Positions 6,831 through 11,928 of a stretch of 11,928 bases of DNA are shown piece after piece. The notes below the pieces were generated by a model. It saw nothing but the letters and a program-made list of their open reading frames with translations, ran no database searches and was not told the origin of the DNA. Within the stretch, counting starts at the first letter, position 1. The number at the start of each line of letters is the position of its first letter. The position numbers and the translations under genes are program-made. Source of the DNA: Deltaproteobacteria bacterium (GTDB lineage: Bacteria > Desulfobacterota > Deferrimicrobia > Deferrimicrobiales > Deferrimicrobiaceae); contig JAGGAJ010000037.1 in the NCBI GenBank assembly GCA_017889845.1, positions 1-11,928 of the forward strand, in the 5' to 3' direction.

Positions 6831-7946
6831 GTGGATCGCAACGGAAGCGCGCCTTCCATCCCCGAGACGTTCCTCCGCCTCTCCCTGATCGAGGGGATCA
6901 CCGCCGATCACGTTCGGCGCCTTCGTACATCAGGCGCTCACGGCATCCTTCCGGGGGTGGGTTCCCCGTCGCGCCGCGCGCTCCTTTCGCGGGCGGAAGC
7001 CGTGCTCTCCTCCCCGCAGGCGGCCCGGAGGGTGGAGGCGATCCGCGAACGGTGCGCCCGGGAAGGGATCGCCATCCTGACCTTCGACGCCCCCGGGTAC
7101 CCCGCGGCCCTCCGGGAGATCCCGTCCCCGCCGCTGGTCCTGTACCGGGCGGGCGGACCGTTCCCCGAGGAACCCGCGGTGGCCATCGTGGGGAGCCGCG
7201 CCCCAACCCCGGCGGGTAGGGACTTCGCGCGGCAGCTCTCCGGGGAACTCGCCGGGAGCGGCTGGACGGTCGTCAGCGGGATGGCACGCGGGATCGACGC
7301 GGCCGCCCACGAAGGCGCCCTCGGGGCCGGCGGCTCCACGGTGGCGGTGCTCGGGTGCGGCGTGGACGTGGTGTACCCTCCGGAGCACGGTGAACTCCGG
7401 AAGCGGATCCTCGGCAGCGGGGCGGTCCTCTCGGAATACCCCCCCGGAACGCTCCCGATGCCCCACCGGTTCCCGGCGCGGAACCGGATCGTGAGCGGCC
7501 TCTCCCGCGGGGTCATCGTGGCCGAGGCGCCGGAGCGGAGCGGGGCGCTGATCACGGCGAGGGCCGCACTCGAACAGGGCCGCGAAGTCCTCGTCGTCCC
7601 CGGGAATCCATGGTTCGCCCACACGGCTGGGAGCAACCGCCTTCTCCGGGAGGGCGCCACCCCGGCATGCTCCGCGAACGACGTGGCCGGTGCCCTGGGG
7701 GCAGGGGGTTTCCGGACGCCGGGACGGCTGGCCGGGAGGATCCTCGAAACCTTGTCGGTGGAACGGGCGGCGGCGGAGGTTTCCGTCCTCCTGGCGGTTC
7801 CGCTGCAGGAGGTCATGGCGTGCCTGGGGGAGATGGAAGTGGCGAAAATGGTTGAAATGCGGGCAGGAGGCTATTATAAGAGGAAGACCGAACGCCCGGG
7901 GCCCACCCCGGGCGTTCCGGCGGAGGGAGAATGGCGCGGTCGGTAG
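6831..7946 (+). CDS. dprA: DNA-processing protein DprA (Smf)
   Basis: DprA binds single-stranded DNA taken up during natural transformation and loads RecA on it; many non-competent bacteria also keep it. The 371-residue product has an N-terminal helical (SAM/HhH-like) region containing LIEGITADHVRRL. The Rossmann-like DprA core runs from GSR (121-123, VGSRAPTPAGRDFA) through SGMARGIDAAAHEGAL, GCGVDVVYPPEH, PARNRIVSGLS, the ERSGALITARAALEQGREV block and VPGN. A C-terminal winged-helix-like segment follows (ILETLSVERAAAEVSVLLAVPLQEVMACLGEME). All core motifs are intact. A GTG start is chosen because it gives the full N-terminal domain; only a weak purine-rich ACAGGGG lies ahead. Its last codons contain the topA promoter and hairpin, and its end overlaps topA by 16 bases. 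Confidence 0.93.
   Translation: MDRNGSAPSIPETFLRLSLIEGITADHVRRLRTSGAHGILPGVGSPSRRALLSRAEAVLSSPQAARRVEAIRERCAREGIAILTFDAPGYPAALREIPSPPLVLYRAGGPFPEEPAVAIVGSRAPTPAGRDFARQLSGELAGSGWTVVSGMARGIDAAAHEGALGAGGSTVAVLGCGVDVVYPPEHGELRKRILGSGAVLSEYPPGTLPMPHRFPARNRIVSGLSRGVIVAEAPERSGALITARAALEQGREVLVVPGNPWFAHTAGSNRLLREGATPACSANDVAGALGAGGFRTPGRLAGRILETLSVERAAAEVSVLLAVPLQEVMACLGEMEVAKMVEMRAGGYYKRKTERPGPTPGVPAEGEWRGR
7852..7880 (+). promoter_or_regulatory. Candidate sigma-70 promoter of topA inside dprA
   Basis: TTGAAA (7852-7857) and TATAAG (7875-7880) each match consensus at five of six bases, with an optimal 17-base spacer. It is the best sigma-70 match I saw in the window. Transcription would start near 7887, about 44 bases before the topA ATG, so topA (and pilR behind it) could be expressed apart from dprA. 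Confidence 0.65.
7890..7917 (+). promoter_or_regulatory. Perfect 12-bp hairpin at the predicted 5' end of the topA mRNA
   Basis: GAACGCCCGGGG (7890-7901) is followed by the loop CCCA and its exact reverse complement (7906-7917). It begins about three bases after the predicted topA transcription start and ends four bases before the ribosome binding site GGAGGG (7922-7927). No T-run follows, so termination is unlikely. A 5'-terminal stem of this kind could stabilise the mRNA or affect ribosome access. On the DNA level it could extrude under supercoiling. Function is inference. Confidence 0.7.
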
Positions 7947-10360
7947 TCGTCGTCGAGTCGCCCGCAAAGGCGAAGACCATACAGAAGATCCTCGGGAGAG
8001 GTTTCCAGGTCCTTTCCTCGATGGGGCACGTGAAGGACCTGCCGAAGAGCCGGCTCGGGGTGGACGTCGAGCACGGGTTCGCCCCGTCGTACGTGGTCAT
8101 CAAGGACCGGAAGAAGGTGCTGGGGGGGATCCTCGAGTCCGCCCGCTCGGCGGATGCGGTGTACCTCGCTCCCGACCCCGACCGGGAAGGGGAGGCGATC
8201 GCCTGGCACATCGCGGACGCGATCCGGGACGACGCGGGGAAGAAGCGGAAGGGCGGGGCGAAGGTGCGGAAAGACGCGACCGGCGGCGGGAAACGGAAGA
8301 AAGTCGCCGTGGAAGGGGCTGCACCCTGCCCCGAGATCCACCGGGTCCTCTTCCACGAGATCACGAAGAAGGGGATCTCCCAGGGGATGGAGCACCCCCG
8401 CCCCCTCGACCGGAACCGGTTCGACGCCCAGCAGGCGCGCCGGATCCTCGACCGGATCGTCGGATACACCCTCTCCCCCCTCCTCTGGTCGAAGGTCCGC
8501 CGGGGGCTCTCGGCCGGCAGGGTCCAGTCCGTGGCGGTGAAGATGGTCTGCGGGCGGGAGAAGGAGATCTCGGCATTCGTCCCCGAGGAGTACTGGTCCC
8601 TGACCGCGCGGTTCGAGGGGGGCAACCCGCCCCCGTTTCCCGCGCGGCTTGCGGAGGCCGGGGGAAGCAAGGTCCGCCCCCGGAGCGAGCCGGAGACCCT
8701 TGCATTGCGGGCCGCGGTGGAAAACGGGCCCTTCGTGGTCCGGGAGGTGCGCAAGAAACTCCGCCGCCGTCTCGCCCCGGCGCCCTTCACCACGTCCAAG
8801 CTCCAGCAGGAAGCGTCGAAGTCGCTGCGGATGCAGGCGTACCGCACGATGATGGTCGCGCAATCCCTCTACGAGGGGGTCGAGATACCCGGCTCCGGCC
8901 TGGTGGGTCTGATCACCTACATGCGGACCGACTCGGTCCGGGTGGCCGAAGAGGCGGTGGCCGCCGTGCGGGAGCACATCCGGAGCGCGTACGGGGAGGC
9001 TTGGGTGCCCGAGACGCCGAACGCGTTCCGGAACCGGAAGTCCGCCCAGGACGCGCACGAGGCGATCCGCCCGACGTCCATGGAGCACCCGCCCGCGGCG
9101 CTCAAGGGGGTCCTCAACCGGGACCAGCTGCGGCTCTACGAGATCGTCTGGAGGCGATTCGTGGCCTCCCAGATGGCGGCGGCCGAGTTCGAGCAGACCA
9201 CCGTGGACATCGCGTGCGACCCGCCGGGCGCACCGGCCGGGGGGTACCTCTTCCGGGCCGGAGGGTCGGTCCCGAAGTTCACCGGGTTCCTCGAGGCGTA
9301 CAAGGGCGTGCCCCCGGAGGGCGGCGAAAATGGCGGGAGCGGGGAAGCCGCGGCGAACGGGGAGGCTACCGCGGAGGTGGAAAAGGGGGAGGAGACCGTC
9401 CTGCCCCCGCTGACGGAGGGGGAGGTCCTGTCCCTCCTGTCGCTTACCGGGGCCCAGCACTTCACCCAGCCGCCGCCCCGCTTCTCGGAGAGCTCCCTCA
9501 TCAAGGAGCTGGAGGAGCAGGGGATCGGGAGACCCTCGACGTACGCGGCCATCGTGAAGACCATCCGCGACCGGGGGTACGTGAAGCTGGCCGAGGGGAG
9601 GTTCGTTCCGACCGAACTGGGCACGATCGTCACCGGGCTCCTCGAGGAGAGTTTCCCAAAGGTCATGGACGTCGCGTTCACCGCACGGATGGAGGAGGAG
9701 CTGGACCGGATCGAGGAGGGGGAGCGGGAACTCGCGCAGGCGATGGAGGCGTTCTACCAGCCCTTCTCGGAGGAGCTGGAGCGGGCGAAAATCGCGATGC
9801 CCACCGTCAAGGAGGAACTGATCGCCACCGGCATCCCGTGCGCGGCGTGCGGCGGGGAGATGGTGATCCGGTTCGGCCGCGCCGGAAGGTTCCTCGCCTG
9901 CAGGAACTACCCCGCCTGCCGCAACACAGCCGACTTCCGGGAGACCCCGGAAGGGAAGGTGGAGATCGTTCCCCCGGAAGGGGCGGGCGTCGATTGCGAC
10001 AAATGCGGGAAGCCAATGGTCGTCCGGAGCTGGAAAGGGGCGCGGTACGTCGCATGTTCCGGCTACCCCGAATGCCGCAACAACAAGCCGTTCCCCGTCG
10101 GGGTGTCGTGCCCGGAGTGCGGCCAGGGCGACGTCGTGGAGCGCTCCTCGCGTTTCGGCAAGGTGTTCTACAGCTGTTCCCGGTACCCGGATTGCCGCTT
10201 CGCCTCCTGGGGAAGGCCGGTCGCCGATGTCTGCCCCGCCTGCGGCTACCCCGCGATGGCGGAGCGGATCCGCCGGGACGGGACTGCGCAACTCGTCTGC
10301 CTCCGGAAGGGGTGCAAAGGGAGGGTCGGAGAGCCGGCTGCCCGGGAGAGGGTCGGGTGA
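7931..10360 (+). CDS. topA: DNA topoisomerase I (type IA) with four zinc fingers
   Basis: TopA relaxes negatively supercoiled DNA through a transient tyrosine-DNA link. The 809-residue product has an N-terminal TOPRIM domain (VVVESPAKAKTIQKIL, E9; DPDREGE with D82, D84, E86), the FDAQQARRILDRIVGY and LSAGRVQSVAVK blocks, and the catalytic Y330 in TYMRTDS. SAQDAHEAIRPT and RFSESSLIKELEEQGIGRPSTYA follow. The C-terminus holds four topoisomerase zinc-finger repeats starting at C637, C689, C727 and C768 (CxxCG ... CxxYPxC pattern; the last is CLRKGC). Two segments look inserted compared with E. coli: a Lys/Gly-rich stretch inside TOPRIM (about residues 102-133) and a Gly/Ala/Glu-rich stretch at about 458-493. 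The ATG has GGAGGG just ahead. The stop overlaps pilR (GTGA). Confidence 0.97.
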   Translation: MARSVVVVESPAKAKTIQKILGRGFQVLSSMGHVKDLPKSRLGVDVEHGFAPSYVVIKDRKKVLGGILESARSADAVYLAPDPDREGEAIAWHIADAIRDDAGKKRKGGAKVRKDATGGGKRKKVAVEGAAPCPEIHRVLFHEITKKGISQGMEHPRPLDRNRFDAQQARRILDRIVGYTLSPLLWSKVRRGLSAGRVQSVAVKMVCGREKEISAFVPEEYWSLTARFEGGNPPPFPARLAEAGGSKVRPRSEPETLALRAAVENGPFVVREVRKKLRRRLAPAPFTTSKLQQEASKSLRMQAYRTMMVAQSLYEGVEIPGSGLVGLITYMRTDSVRVAEEAVAAVREHIRSAYGEAWVPETPNAFRNRKSAQDAHEAIRPTSMEHPPAALKGVLNRDQLRLYEIVWRRFVASQMAAAEFEQTTVDIACDPPGAPAGGYLFRAGGSVPKFTGFLEAYKGVPPEGGENGGSGEAAANGEATAEVEKGEETVLPPLTEGEVLSLLSLTGAQHFTQPPPRFSESSLIKELEEQGIGRPSTYAAIVKTIRDRGYVKLAEGRFVPTELGTIVTGLLEESFPKVMDVAFTARMEEELDRIEEGERELAQAMEAFYQPFSEELERAKIAMPTVKEELIATGIPCAACGGEMVIRFGRAGRFLACRNYPACRNTADFRETPEGKVEIVPPEGAGVDCDKCGKPMVVRSWKGARYVACSGYPECRNNKPFPVGVSCPECGQGDVVERSSRFGKVFYSCSRYPDCRFASWGRPVADVCPACGYPAMAERIRRDGTAQLVCLRKGCKGRVGEPAARERVG

Positions 10361-11745
10361 AGGAGTACGTCCTCGTCGTCGACGACGAGCAGAGCCTTCG
10401 GCGGCTGCTCGAACTGTTTTTCCGGAAGGAGGGGTTCGAGGTCGACACTGCCGGGAACCTCGCGGAGGCGGAAGCCGCGATCGGGACGAATGCCTACGAC
10501 CTCGTCCTGACCGACCTGCGGATGGCGGGGGAGGACGACGGGCTGAAGGTCCTGCGGGCCGCGCTCCAGAAGAATCCCTGGACGCAGGTGATCGTCCTGA
10601 CGGCGTACGGCACGGTGGAGACGGCGAAGGAGGCGATCAAGTACGGCGCCTACGATTACATCGCAAAGCCGTTCGACAACTCGGAACTGCGGAAGATCGT
10701 CCGGTCCTCGCTGGCCCGGAAAGAAGACGACGCCGGGCGCCGGAAGGCGCTGCGGGAGTCCGTCCGCGGCACCTCGGCGTACGAGGGGATCGTCGGGCGG
10801 AGCGAGGCGATGCTCGGGGTCTTCGAACTCATCGATCGCGTGGCGCCCACCGACGCGAACGTGATGATCCTGGGAGAGAGCGGGACGGGGAAGGAACTCG
10901 TCGCCGCGGCGCTCCACCACCGCAGCAACCGGAAAGACCAGCCGTTCGTGCCGATCAACTGCGCGGCGATCCCGGAGACGCTCCTTGAGAGCGAGCTGTT
11001 CGGCCACGTCCGCGGGGCGTTCACGGGCGCCGTCCAGACCAAGAAGGGACTCTTCGAGGCGGCCCACCGCGGCACCCTGTTCCTCGACGAGGTGGGAGAA
11101 CTGCCGCTGCCGATGCAGGGGAAGCTGCTGCGGGCGCTGCAGGAGCGGGTGTTCCGGCGGGTCGGCGGGAACGAGGACCTTTCCATCGACTTCCGGACCG
11201 TGTGCGCCTCCAAGCGGGACCTGCACCGGGAGATGGCGGAAAGCCGGTTCCGGGACGACCTCTACTTCCGGCTCAACGTCATCCAGATCTTCGTCCCCCC
11301 CCTGCGGGACCGCAGGGAGGACATCCCGGCGCTGGCGGCCCACTTCATGCGGAAGTTCGCGCAGAAGCACGGCAAGCCGATCGAGCGGATCGACGGGGAA
11401 GCCATGCGGGCGCTGCTGGCCCACGACTTCCCGGGGAACGTGCGGGAGCTCGAGAACATCCTCGAGCGGGCAACCATCATGGAGACAAAAAACGTCATTT
11501 CCCTCGGCTCCCTCCCCCCGAATGTGACAAAAATTGTCATCCCGGGTCCCCTTGCCGGTGACGAAATCCAGGAATTGCTATCCGAAGAGGGGGTATTCCT
11601 CGACCAGGCGATGGACCGGTTGGAGAAAAAACACCTCCTGAAGGCCCTTGAAGCCACCGGCGGAAACCGCACGGAAGCAGCGAAAATATTGAATATTTCC
11701 CTTCGCTCCATGCGCTACCGCCTCCAGAAGCACAGCATCGAATAA
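10357..11745 (+). CDS. pilR: Sigma-54-dependent response regulator, PilR-type (NtrC family)
   Basis: This is a 462-residue NtrC-family activator. When phosphorylated it binds upstream sites and uses ATP to open sigma-54 promoters. The receiver domain (1-120) has D9/D10, phosphoacceptor D53 (LTDLRM), T82 and K104. The AAA+ domain has Walker A GESGTGKE (173-180), the sigma-54-contacting GAFTGA loop (220-225), Walker B LFLDE (D244/E245) and the R-finger region. The C-terminal Fis-type helix-turn-helix is at about 436-459 (NRTEAAKILNISLRSMRYRL). The PilR name rests on position: a near-consensus sigma-54 promoter and a type IV pilin gene follow directly. The GTG start overlaps the topA stop, with GGAGAGGG (10345-10352) ahead. 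No partner kinase PilS is adjacent on the visible side. Its 3' coding end is unusually A/T-rich in patches. Confidence 0.93.
   Translation: MKEYVLVVDDEQSLRRLLELFFRKEGFEVDTAGNLAEAEAAIGTNAYDLVLTDLRMAGEDDGLKVLRAALQKNPWTQVIVLTAYGTVETAKEAIKYGAYDYIAKPFDNSELRKIVRSSLARKEDDAGRRKALRESVRGTSAYEGIVGRSEAMLGVFELIDRVAPTDANVMILGESGTGKELVAAALHHRSNRKDQPFVPINCAAIPETLLESELFGHVRGAFTGAVQTKKGLFEAAHRGTLFLDEVGELPLPMQGKLLRALQERVFRRVGGNEDLSIDFRTVCASKRDLHREMAESRFRDDLYFRLNVIQIFVPPLRDRREDIPALAAHFMRKFAQKHGKPIERIDGEAMRALLAHDFPGNVRELENILERATIMETKNVISLGSLPPNVTKIVIPGPLAGDEIQELLSEEGVFLDQAMDRLEKKHLLKALEATGGNRTEAAKILNISLRSMRYRLQKHSIE
11484..11540 (+). repeat. Pair of near-identical 15-bp A-rich elements inside pilR
   Basis: GACAAAAAACGTCAT (11484-11498) and GACAAAAATTGTCAT (11526-11540) agree at 13 of 15 positions. 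Their starts are 42 bases apart, about four turns of the helix. The second is also part of a perfect palindrome, TGACAA-AAA-TTGTCA (11525-11539). They lie about 260-315 bases upstream of the predicted pilA start. A role as PilR binding sites is inference. Confidence 0.6.
11684..11698 (+). promoter_or_regulatory. A/T palindrome in the pilR helix-turn-helix codons, near -108 of pilA
   Basis: AAATATT-G-AATATTT is a perfect palindrome with a single-base centre, extending imperfectly to 19 bases (11682-11700). All 14 arm bases are A or T in DNA that is about two-thirds G+C. Its centre is about 108 bases before the predicted pilA transcription start, the usual distance for a sigma-54 enhancer or DNA-bending site. 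Confidence 0.5.
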
Positions 11746-11749
11746 CCCC

Positions 11750-11764
11750 TTTCCGGAATTTCCG
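11750..11764 (+). promoter_or_regulatory. Repeat TTTCCG-GAA-TTTCCG upstream of the pilA promoter
   Basis: TTTCCG occurs twice (11750-11755 and 11759-11764), and the same stretch holds the inverted repeat CGGAA-T-TTCCG (11754-11764). It lies just after the pilR stop and ends seven bases before the -24 element. That is close for a classical enhancer, so it may be a repressor or accessory site, or chance. Confidence 0.35.
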
Positions 11765-11771
11765 TAAAGTT

Positions 11772-11787
11772 TTGGCCCGCCCCTTGC
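11772..11787 (+). promoter_or_regulatory. Sigma-54 (-24/-12) promoter of pilA
   Basis: TTGGCCCG-CCCC-TTGC matches the sigma-54 consensus TTGGCACG-N4-TTGC with one change. The invariant GG (11774-11775) and GC (11786-11787) are ten bases apart, as required. Transcription would start near 11799, leaving a leader of about 41 bases. The adjacent PilR-type activator carries the GAFTGA loop needed to act on such a promoter. Confidence 0.88.
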
Positions 11788-11823
11788 GATAGGACAGCTC
11801 AACAAAATCGTTCTCCAGACCCG

Positions 11824-11833
11824 AAAGGAGGAG
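11824..11833 (+). promoter_or_regulatory. Strong ribosome binding site of pilA
   Basis: AAAGGAGGAG lies six bases before the ATG at 11840 and fifteen before the in-frame ATG at 11849. The spacing favours the first ATG. The strength fits a highly expressed major pilin. Confidence 0.8.
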
Positions 11834-11839
11834 ACAAGA

Positions 11840-11928
11840 ATGCTGAGCATGCTGAGGGGCAAGAAGGGCAAGAAGGGGTTCACCCTGATCGAACTGATGA
11901 TCGTCGTCGCGATCATCGGCATCCTGGC
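11840..11928 (+). CDS. pilA: Type IV pilin, major subunit-like (partial, N-terminus)
   Basis: Only the first 29 codons are inside the window. They encode a short basic leader (MLSMLRGKKGKKG, 13 residues), then the class IVa pilin signature FTLIELMIVVAIIGILA. Prepilin peptidase PilD would cut after the last leader Gly and methylate the Phe. Glu at mature position 5, needed for subunit assembly, is present. The hydrophobic helix anchors the pilin in the inner membrane before assembly. Minor pilins and type II pseudopilins share this signature. The strong ribosome binding site, sigma-54 promoter and upstream pilR favour the major pilin PilA. The leader holds a second in-frame ATG at 11849. Its codons include two 9-base tandem near-repeats (ATGCTGAGC/ATGCTGAGG and GGCAAGAAG twice). 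Confidence 0.92.
   Translation, partial: MLSMLRGKKGKKGFTLIELMIVVAIIGIL

Noticed and set aside
4476..6911. An 811-codon open frame on the - strand across dxs, tlyA and lysM
   Set aside because: It is antisense to three recognisable genes, has Arg/Pro/Gly-rich low-quality composition and no family motif. Long antisense frames are expected at this GC content.
7874..10291. An 805-codon - strand frame opposite topA
   Set aside because: Mirror frame of a clear TopA gene, created by G/C third positions. No recognisable protein features or ribosome binding site.
7690..10356. Upstream extension of the pilR frame across topA
   Set aside because: No stop by base composition only. The receiver domain starts at GTG 10357, and nothing upstream resembles a domain.
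11812..11834. Possible pairing of TCTCC with the GGAGA of the pilA ribosome binding site
   Set aside because: Only five base pairs with a 13-base loop, so probably too weak to matter without further support.
1..11928. Mobile elements, phage genes, CRISPR arrays, tRNA or rRNA genes
   Set aside because: I saw no transposase or integrase motifs, terminal repeats, regularly spaced repeats or tRNA-like folds. Almost all of the sequence is explained by the listed genes.

Overview
The window is GC-rich (about two-thirds G+C by eye) bacterial chromosome. Every real gene is on the + strand, and packing is tight: neighbours overlap by 4-16 bases or lie a few bases apart, and GTG and TTG starts are common. 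The layout (xse/isp/dxs/tlyA cluster, then lysM-dprA-topA, then pilR-pilA with a sigma-54 promoter) and the Geobacter-like pilin start suggest a Desulfuromonadota/Desulfobacterota ('deltaproteobacterial') or related Gram-negative lineage. That placement is inference, because no rRNA or other marker is present.

Region 1 (2-5498) reads as one operon-like run. It holds the C-terminal half of xseA, a secreted M23 peptidase, xseB, a farnesyl/geranyl diphosphate synthase (ispA), DXP synthase (dxs) and a TlyA-type rRNA methyltransferase. XseA and XseB form exonuclease VII. Dxs and IspA are the first step of the MEP pathway and the chain-elongation step of isoprenoid synthesis. The M23 gene sits between the two exonuclease subunits.

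Region 2 (5499-10360) starts with a 117-base spacer holding overlapping hairpins and a sigma-70-like promoter. It continues with a secreted LysM protein, dprA (handling of incoming ssDNA in transformation) and topA (topoisomerase I with four C-terminal zinc-finger motifs). A good sigma-70-like promoter lies inside the end of dprA. A topA transcript from it would begin almost directly with a perfect 12-bp hairpin just ahead of the topA ribosome binding site.

Region 3 (10357-11928) holds pilR, an NtrC-type sigma-54 activator overlapping the topA stop, a near-consensus -24/-12 promoter, and the first 29 codons of a type IV pilin gene (pilA). No pilS kinase gene is adjacent on the visible side. 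The last 300 bases of pilR and the short spacer carry several A/T-rich palindromic or repeated sites that stand out from the GC-rich coding background and look like activator or bending sites for pilA.

No mobile elements, CRISPR arrays, tRNAs or rRNAs were seen. The genes themselves are recognisable families. The least explained material is the cis-regulatory architecture around pilA and topA, and I found no clearly new protein system.
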